From a virus, in IMG/VR virus record IMGVR_UViG_3300028666_000111, positions 1 through 21,942 of that record: a stretch of DNA of 21,942 nt; one strand, 5' to 3'. How positions within the stretch are numbered: position 1 is the first letter of the stretch; each line of letters opens with the position of its first letter. The position numbers were made by a program, and so were the translations under genes. Below the pieces are notes generated by a model. The model made no database searches. It saw only the letters and a list, made by a program, of their open reading frames with translations, and had not been told where the DNA came from. Positions 16,514 through 21,942 of the stretch are shown in pieces.

Positions 16514-18622
16514 CTATTCGAGAATAGGCTTGGTCCGGCTGAGACGAAGTAACGTGGCGTCCCACAGATCAACGTCGTAGTCCTCGCTGATTGAGTCGAT
16601 TTCTGCCTCGGTCTCAGCCGAGATCGCAGTGGGCTTCTCCATGGCCTTTGCGACAGACTTAGTCCACTTCTCACGAGGTTGAGTCGCCATGATGGAGCGG
16701 GCCAGAGCGGTCGCGACAGACTGCTGATTCTGATTCAACTCCTTGATCTTGAAGCGTTTCTTCAACTTCGAACCGATCTCTTCCATGAGACTTTCGCTAG
16801 CCTTGAGGTTCTCGACGTAAGCCCGGCCCGAAAAGGCTGTGCCGCGTTTCGTGCCGACCGGTGATATCTTCTTGGTAGACTGAGGGGTCTTCGTGCCCGG
16901 CGGCCGACCATTGAAGCCTCCACTTGGGCCAGCCCCGCCACCGCCCGGCGCTTGGCCGTCCTGTAGGCTTGCGCCCGTCAAAGGTAGATACAGGCCCTTC
17001 TCGCGATCCTTCTGGTATTGGAGCTGTCCAGCCTTCATCTCATCGGCGTCAGGCAGAACCTTAGTCTGAATGGCGTTAATGGTTTGTTCAGCTGTCAAGA
17101 TGCCGAACTGTGCAAGAGTCGTGTAGACACGAGCCCGGATCATGTCGTCGTCCAGATCGATCTTGCGGAACCCAATCTCGGGTACCGTGCGGAATCCCAT
17201 GTCGTCACAAATCTGAACGATCTCGGGCATGAGGAATTCCTTGAGAAAGACGTTCTGTCCCTCTTCTAGCCGTTGAATGAAGATTTTAGCTCGGACCTGA
17301 GCGTTGGCGAACTTCTCACCGTCTTCGCCGCCGCCGCCCCAGATTGACTGAAGACCCTCTTGAATGTCCTGATTGACGATCTGGTACTTCTCTGGACCAA
17401 GGATGTTCTCTAGCGGTGGGATTAGCCACTGTGCTTTGGTCGTGAAATCGGCCACAAGGACGCGGCCGACAGTCTGATTTGTGAAAAGGTTTTGGAGCCG
17501 GGCGATGTTGTTCGGATTGATGCCATTTCCACCGTTGTATTGGCTGGCGGTTTCGCCAGTCGTCACCAGCAAGATGGCGTGCTCAATCGTCTTGGCGATA
17601 GACTTGTCCATTTGCTTTAGGGCAAGCTTATACTCAAGATCGGGTAGGATCGGATAGCCCATCGGCACCGCCAGTGGCTCGTACGACTGCTTCTTGTAGA
17701 ACATGAACCGAAGCCGCTGCGGGTCCATCGGCAGGTATATCCCGAGTGGATACGCTGAGGTCACGTTGATCTGATCCTTGACAAACTGCGGCATGTCGTC
17801 ATAAACCTGCTGATCCTGCTCTGTCTGGGGCGTTCTCAGCCTCTCGATGTCATAGGTAGACAAGAGGCGCACGTAGGTGTAGGGAAACGACAGCCCGGTC
17901 GGCACGAAGACGTTGGCTGGATTCAGCAGGTAGTAGCGGATCGGAATTCGGTTGTTCTTTGATCCAAAAGACTGCTGGAAGTTCTTGTAGTAGGCAGGGC
18001 CGAACTTGCCGCTGAACTTGTAGAAGAAGACGTTGCCAGAGCGGTAGTATTCCCTCAGCCCATCCTGCTTCAGCTTATCGATGTCGATGATTTTGAACCA
18101 CTCTTGGAAGAACGTCTTCATCGAGGTGTTGTCCGTTTTGATGTAGAGTTCCTGATTGGAGAACTCGACGGCGACTTCGACTGCGTTGCGGAAGATCGGA
18201 ACACCGACGTAGGCGCGGGCGCAGAGTTCGATGGCATTCTTCATGCCTTGATACTGACGGCCGCCACCACCGCCCGCAGTAGCTAGGTTGTCCCCGAACG
18301 ATGCCCACGGAAGAGGAATCTGACTCAGGTTAGGGTAGCCCCATTCCCCCTCTCGTCCATAGCCGCCGCCCCCGCCGCCACCGCCTCGGTAGTTCGATGT
18401 GGAGGCTGGGACGGATTGACCAAAAGCGGTGCGTCGGACCTCAGTCGCGCCGTACTCAATGTCGGCAAAGGGAGTGGGGCGAATCGCCGGAGCTGCCGCC
18501 TGTTGATGGGTGACTGTTATAGCTGGGGCTACCAGAGCGGCTGCGTTAAGCGCGGGGGTGGCGGGCGTGGACTTGCGTCTATCCCAGTATTCGAGGTTCT
18601 TCTTCTGGTAGTGGCGGGCCAT
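16514..18622 (-). CDS. Portal protein (702 aa)
   Basis: Forms the dodecameric ring at one head vertex through which DNA enters and leaves. Recognised by a portal-like core at about 130-545: EYYRSGNVFFYKFSG (191-205), RYYLLNPANVFVP (229-241), a long helical stretch with NQDIQEGLQSIWGGGGEDGE (near 417-436) and the following QVRAKIFIQRLEEGQ stem-type helix, and a final part that turns to LAQFGILTAEQTINAI. Residues 1-130 are low-complexity, with a run of eight glycines at 80-87 and a second Gly-rich patch at 117-121. Residues about 550-575 are another Gly/Pro linker, leading to a separate C-terminal region (577-702), basic and helical and ending acidic, which may be an extension or fused domain of unknown role. 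Lies directly downstream of terL, the usual place. No Shine-Dalgarno sequence is obvious before ATG 18622. Confidence 0.9.
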   Translation of the reverse strand: MARHYQKKNLEYWDRRKSTPATPALNAAALVAPAITVTHQQAAAPAIRPTPFADIEYGATEVRRTAFGQSVPASTSNYRGGGGGGGGYGREGEWGYPNLSQIPLPWASFGDNLATAGGGGGRQYQGMKNAIELCARAYVGVPIFRNAVEVAVEFSNQELYIKTDNTSMKTFFQEWFKIIDIDKLKQDGLREYYRSGNVFFYKFSGKFGPAYYKNFQQSFGSKNNRIPIRYYLLNPANVFVPTGLSFPYTYVRLLSTYDIERLRTPQTEQDQQVYDDMPQFVKDQINVTSAYPLGIYLPMDPQRLRFMFYKKQSYEPLAVPMGYPILPDLEYKLALKQMDKSIAKTIEHAILLVTTGETASQYNGGNGINPNNIARLQNLFTNQTVGRVLVADFTTKAQWLIPPLENILGPEKYQIVNQDIQEGLQSIWGGGGEDGEKFANAQVRAKIFIQRLEEGQNVFLKEFLMPEIVQICDDMGFRTVPEIGFRKIDLDDDMIRARVYTTLAQFGILTAEQTINAIQTKVLPDADEMKAGQLQYQKDREKGLYLPLTGASLQDGQAPGGGGAGPSGGFNGRPPGTKTPQSTKKISPVGTKRGTAFSGRAYVENLKASESLMEEIGSKLKKRFKIKELNQNQQSVATALARSIMATQPREKWTKSVAKAMEKPTAISAETEAEIDSISEDYDVDLWDATLLRLSRTKPILE

Positions 18623-18634
18623 GACTGATCGTTT

Positions 18635-18645
18635 TTACACCAAAT
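18635..18645 (-). promoter_or_regulatory. Copy 4 of the conserved intergenic motif ATYYRGTGTAA
   Basis: Reads ATTTGGTGTAA and continues AAAC. It lies in the 57-bp gap between terL and the portal gene, only 12 bases before the portal ATG, where a Shine-Dalgarno would be expected and none is seen. One of the two AAAGCAGAT repeats overlaps its 5' side. Confidence 0.5.
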
Positions 18646-18673
18646 CTGCTTTGATTTTAGAATTATCTGCTTT
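18644..18673 (-). repeat. Two 9-bp direct repeats AAAGCAGAT, 21 bp apart
   Basis: The 9-mer occurs at 18665-18673 and 18644-18652, start to start 21 bp, i.e. two helical turns, in the terL-portal gap. This A/T-rich gap also holds GATAAT, one base off a sigma-70 -10 box, but I found no convincing -35 box. Could be a protein-binding site or chance. Confidence 0.5.
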
Positions 18674-18679
18674 TGTCCC

Positions 18680-21600
18680 CTAGAGCATCATATACGGGAA
18701 GTCCACCGGCCCCGTCTGTATCTCAACTTGTTGACTCTCAACGTACATCTTGACGGCCCAGTTGCAGAGAAGAAGGGCTGCATAGCTATCCTTGCGATTC
18801 TTCGTGGGACCACTTGTTCTTTTGGCACTTTGTGAAAGACCGAACTGAAGCGTACCACCCTCCGTGGCCTTGACCTGAATCATAGCACATTCTTTGCGGG
18901 TCAGGTCCAACAGTCGATCCTGGTAGTCGATGTAATTGTTCATATTCATGTCTTTAGGCAAGAACTGCTCATGAGTGGCCAATCGGGAGATATCGATGTT
19001 CATGGCGGCCGTAGCCGCATTAGAATGAGCGGCAATCTTCCCGGCGAACTTGATCCACCGATGATCAAATGAGGCTTGGAGGTATTCGTTGGCCCTCTTA
19101 ATGAATGCCGGCGTGAACGGTTGTTTGTGGAGAATTCTGCCGGCGCTCTGGTTGTAGCTCTTCTTGATCTGCTTAGGCACTTCACCATAGTCGTCTTTAC
19201 TGAAGTCCGCCTCGATTGAGGTCAGATTGATATGATCATCTTGGAATAGTTTCGACTGATTGCTGGAGTTAACGAACTCCAATTCATCACCCTGGGTCGC
19301 ATCAAGGATGATGTAGACGACATTGAAGCTCTTCAAAATGTGGTATAGGTAGAGTGTGTGATCCTGGAGGCGACCACCGGCCACAGCGTACGAATGTACG
19401 ACCATTCCGATCTCTTTTCCATCAGATTCACGCTTGATCAACTTCATCACACACATGGCGAAATGGTCTGATCCTTCGCTGCCAGACAGTGATTGATCAA
19501 TGCCGATGATGTACTTGGACCCCGGCTCACCTCTCATCTCCAGACACGGACCATCTTTCGTATCTTCAACGCTACAGTCCATGATCTTGGATGCTCTGAA
19601 ATATCCATCGGAATCGGACTCAAATTGTGCGCCATACTCTCGGTCGAACATCGACTGTGAGATGTCTCGTCGGGCCTCCTCGATTTCCTTGAGGTTTAGC
19701 AGACCCTCTGGGGCCGCGTCGTAGCTTAGACGAGATACGAAGTAGGTCACACCGGACTTGTTCATCTCTTCCTTCTTTTCCGGCTTCTCTATTAGTGACA
19801 CCCAGTCACAGTACCGCTTATACAAATGTTGAAACTTGAACGATGCAGAACTCAGGAAGATCACCTTCTTGTTGTCTTCGATCAGAGTGCGTTCGGCCTC
19901 GGTCATCACGCCCGCCGCAATCATCTTGTCTTCTCGCTCTTGGACTGTACGCTGCTCCTTGATTCGATTGTTGGCGGTCAGAAACGGGCGTAGAACCTCA
20001 CCGATGATCGTTTCGGGCAAGTAGGCGAATTCATCCACAATGAGGGTGTCGGCGCGGATACCACGGATTTTCGTTCCGTCTCCCAACGGGAGGCAGGTAA
20101 TGGTAGAGCCATTTGGTAGTTCCCACAACCACTCGTCGGTCGAACGCTTCATACCATCCGGCAGACAGTTTTTGAGCATAATCGCGTCGTCGTCTGCTAC
20201 GAACTTTTCGCACTGCTTTAAGATGCGGCGGCTAGCACGAAACGAGAAACTAACCACGACGATCTTGTTCTTCGGCTTGAAGATGGCCCAAATCAGACAG
20301 AATAGGGCGACCGACCAACTGTTGTGGTGGACGAAGCCTCTTGACCAATAGCACTCCTCTTTGTCTACTGTGATATCAACCGTGGTGGTTTTCGTTGGGA
20401 CAATCGACTTGATCGGGTCAAAAAAGTACGGTGATGATCTGACGGCATTAATCTTCGCCAAGTCAATCTCGTCAAATAGACCGAGCGCAATCATACGGTC
20501 TAGGTTTGGTCCACCGATAGAGCGATGGGGGATCATCCCCCCGTGCTTACGGAAGTGATAGCGTTTATACTTCTTCTTGAGATATCGACCCACCGGATAT
20601 GAAACTTGGCTGTTGCCGCTTTCGATACATAGACGGAGAGTGTCGGCTTTCCGTTTAAGGCGAAAACCTATGCGTTGCTGGAATTTTTCTACATCTTCTC
20701 GACCACCCATCGCAACACCCCGCGCCTCCTGCGTGTTGCACTTAATTCCCATGATTACAGCGGGTCCAGCCTTATGAACCACGCACATGCTAGAAACAAT
20801 ACCATAGCTCAATAGCAACCAATGCACTTGGTCAGACAGCTTACGAGATGACGAGGTGAACCCGACTTTGGTGATTGCTTTTGTTTTAAGCTGTTTGAAA
20901 CTGCAATAACCATCTGTATCAAATAAGCCACTTAAAAAGGCCGCAATACGTTCGCCCGATGACATCAAAACTCTTTGTGGTATCTCTTTTTGATGTGCTT
21001 TCTTTGTATAATCAAACCCCATATACTCCAAGAATCGAATCAGTGGACGACTACCAACATAGACATCGCTTGCCGACTGACCTTCTTTGTGAATGACGTT
21101 TACATGGCTGTCGGGTAGCAGTTTTGATAGATACGCATTACAAAAATCTATCATTTCCCGATCTGCGGAAGTGATCTTAACCTCTCTACCGCTTGTGATG
21201 CATCCATCTCCAAGGATCACCCCCATTAGATAGAACAAATCGTTAGAGTCTTCTGGCTGAACCATGGGTTTTTCGTGCGTCCGACATTCGTTTTTGTAAC
21301 CCGCAACCATATCTTGTGTGGACCTAGAAGACGCGCCAGTATGAATTGGTAGCGTCTCTAACCCGGTCAAGTCCTCTACGTTCTTAAATGAGAACTCTAG
21401 AGTCTCGGGGTCAAACACTTTGACTTTGTGACCCCGTTTGGCGGTGAAGCTATAACCGCGCTTGGAGGTAACCATAAATCCATCTTCCTCAGGATTGACC
21501 CATTTGTTGAGCACCTTTTGTTCGGCTTGATCAGCGTAGATCATATCGCCAATCTGTACGTCCTTGATTTTGACGAATCCATTCTGCGTGATTACCTCTG

Positions 21601-21865
21601 ACTCTTGGTCGATACACTTTGATACTCCACGCCCCCAAACACCCAGGTTATAATCGGTTCTCATCCACCCTTTGATGATCAACTCCTGCATCGGGAACAT
21701 TTTGATTCCTGCAATGAGGTCCATCATGAAGGCCGGATTGTGATAGAGGAATTCGGCCAACGTGGCTTTAGATTGCTCGTCTGTTAGCTCTCCTTGTAAC
21801 GCCATCATCTTAGCTTCAATGTCCTCAGTCGGGCGCGAGACATTATTGTTCTGGTCAATCCACAT
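18680..21865 (-). CDS. terL: Terminase large subunit interrupted by an intein (1061 aa precursor)
   Basis: DNA-packaging ATPase and nuclease. After removal of the intein (84-515) the mature protein would have 629 residues, normal for the family. The ATPase part has the Walker A loop GRGVSK|S split by the intein at K83/S516, Walker B LIVDEF (608-613, D611 and E612) and a coupling motif at FLSSAS (670-675). The nuclease part has an RNase H-like fold pattern: D790 in IIGIDQSLSGSE, D855 in YIILDATQGDE and D1026 in KNRKDSYAALLL. The loop GRGVSKS lacks the usual Gly before Lys, which may be a subfamily trait. ATG 21865 has only a weak GAAAG upstream; an in-frame stop lies at 21904-21902, so the start cannot lie farther upstream than that. 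The C-terminus is 57 bp before the portal gene. All catalytic residues I would expect are present. Confidence 0.97.
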   Translation of the reverse strand: MWIDQNNNVSRPTEDIEAKMMALQGELTDEQSKATLAEFLYHNPAFMMDLIAGIKMFPMQELIIKGWMRTDYNLGVWGRGVSKCIDQESEVITQNGFVKIKDVQIGDMIYADQAEQKVLNKWVNPEEDGFMVTSKRGYSFTAKRGHKVKVFDPETLEFSFKNVEDLTGLETLPIHTGASSRSTQDMVAGYKNECRTHEKPMVQPEDSNDLFYLMGVILGDGCITSGREVKITSADREMIDFCNAYLSKLLPDSHVNVIHKEGQSASDVYVGSRPLIRFLEYMGFDYTKKAHQKEIPQRVLMSSGERIAAFLSGLFDTDGYCSFKQLKTKAITKVGFTSSSRKLSDQVHWLLLSYGIVSSMCVVHKAGPAVIMGIKCNTQEARGVAMGGREDVEKFQQRIGFRLKRKADTLRLCIESGNSQVSYPVGRYLKKKYKRYHFRKHGGMIPHRSIGGPNLDRMIALGLFDEIDLAKINAVRSSPYFFDPIKSIVPTKTTTVDITVDKEECYWSRGFVHHNSWSVALFCLIWAIFKPKNKIVVVSFSFRASRRILKQCEKFVADDDAIMLKNCLPDGMKRSTDEWLWELPNGSTITCLPLGDGTKIRGIRADTLIVDEFAYLPETIIGEVLRPFLTANNRIKEQRTVQEREDKMIAAGVMTEAERTLIEDNKKVIFLSSASFKFQHLYKRYCDWVSLIEKPEKKEEMNKSGVTYFVSRLSYDAAPEGLLNLKEIEEARRDISQSMFDREYGAQFESDSDGYFRASKIMDCSVEDTKDGPCLEMRGEPGSKYIIGIDQSLSGSEGSDHFAMCVMKLIKRESDGKEIGMVVHSYAVAGGRLQDHTLYLYHILKSFNVVYIILDATQGDELEFVNSSNQSKLFQDDHINLTSIEADFSKDDYGEVPKQIKKSYNQSAGRILHKQPFTPAFIKRANEYLQASFDHRWIKFAGKIAAHSNAATAAMNIDISRLATHEQFLPKDMNMNNYIDYQDRLLDLTRKECAMIQVKATEGGTLQFGLSQSAKRTSGPTKNRKDSYAALLLCNWAVKMYVESQQVEIQTGPVDFPYMML
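20321..21616 (-). mobile_element. Intein with LAGLIDADG homing endonuclease inside terL (432 residues)
   Basis: In-frame protein-splicing element, precursor residues 84-515. It begins with Cys84 (CIDQESEVIT), has a block B with H146 in KRGHKVKV, and ends in the splicing motif FVHHN515 followed by Ser516 as the +1 nucleophile. Block F reads VDITVDKEECYWSRG. Two dodecapeptide motifs of a LAGLIDADG homing endonuclease are intact: YLMGVILGDG (212-221, acidic D220) and FLSGLFDTDG (310-319, acidic D318), separated by the usual distance and with the IPQRVL block before the second. Block B has Lys where Thr is usual (KRGH in place of TPDH), but its His is kept. Splicing would restore the P-loop, so an active TerL depends on excision. 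The endonuclease would cut intein-free terL alleles in co-infecting relatives. Confidence 0.95.
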
Positions 21866-21867
21866 GG

Positions 21868-21942
21868 CTAGTCTTTCAAATAGAGTCTGCCCGACTCGTA
21901 GCTAAACTGGAGATCGGTTTTCTTGACGCTTGAACCAGCCGC
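21868..21942 (-). CDS. Possible C-terminal end of an upstream gene, partial
   Basis: The minus-strand frame starting at the window edge is open for 24 codons and stops with TAG at 21870-21868, two bases before the terL ATG. The residues look like a plausible protein end (KKTDLQFSYESGRLYLKD), and the tight spacing suits this operon. A second frame, ending at TAG 21904-21902 with FKRQENRSPV, is also possible. Too short to assign a function; by position the small terminase subunit is one candidate, with no sequence support. Confidence 0.4.
   Translation of the reverse strand, partial: AAGSSVKKTDLQFSYESGRLYLKD

Noticed and set aside
18659-18670. Sigma-70 promoter with GATAAT as -10 box
   Set aside because: No acceptable -35 box lies 16-18 bases upstream, and one -10-like hexamer in an A/T-rich gap is weak evidence.
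1-21942. CRISPR arrays, tRNA genes, integrase or attachment sites
   Set aside because: No regularly spaced repeats, cloverleaf-like sequences or recombinase frames were seen by eye; a tRNAscan or similar run was not possible.

Overview
This window is the structural (late) gene block of a tailed bacteriophage, class Caudoviricetes, with siphovirus (long non-contractile tail) morphology. The evidence is a run of tail genes in the same order as phage lambda (tape measure H, then M, L, K, I, J), preceded by a portal gene and a large terminase gene. Every supported gene lies on the minus strand, so transcription runs from right to left in these coordinates. Packing is tight: several genes are 1 to 11 bp apart or overlapping, and no stretch above about 110 bp lacks a gene. 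Base composition looks moderate (roughly half G+C by eye, not computed). Lambda-type tail tips are commonest in phages of Gram-negative hosts, but nothing here identifies the host, and no integrase, lysis, replication or tRNA gene is visible.

Layout from right to left (order of transcription): a possible C-terminal end of an upstream gene (21942-21868); terL, the large terminase, split in its ATP-binding loop by a 432-residue intein with a LAGLIDADG homing endonuclease (21865-18680); the portal protein (18622-16514); a 112-residue protein of unknown function (16404-16066); two proteins of 283 and 323 residues in the place where lambda-like phages carry their tail assembly chaperones (16011-15160 and 15148-14177); a 2149-residue tape measure protein (14128-7679); then the tail-tip set M (7675-6920), L (6910-5999), K (5994-5269), I (5223-4549) and J (4549 to beyond the left edge, at least 1516 codons).

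How the genes fit together: TerL pumps DNA through the portal into the head. The two chaperone-position proteins probably coat the tape measure while the tail tube polymerises, and the tape measure sets tail length (about 320 nm if the usual 0.15 nm per residue holds). M, L, K, I and J then build the tail tip: L is expected to carry an iron-sulfur cluster, K has two hydrolase domains, and J ends in a series of fibronectin-like domains and probably carries the receptor-binding part beyond the window.

Most notable points: (1) the intein sits between the Lys and Ser of the TerL P-loop and appears intact; (2) an 11-bp motif, ATYYRGTGTAA on the coding strand, recurs in four of the five gaps of 40 bp or more and is a candidate shared regulatory signal; (3) the usual head genes (protease, major capsid, connectors) and the major tail tube gene are absent between portal and tape measure; (4) M, L and J each carry an extra module relative to lambda.
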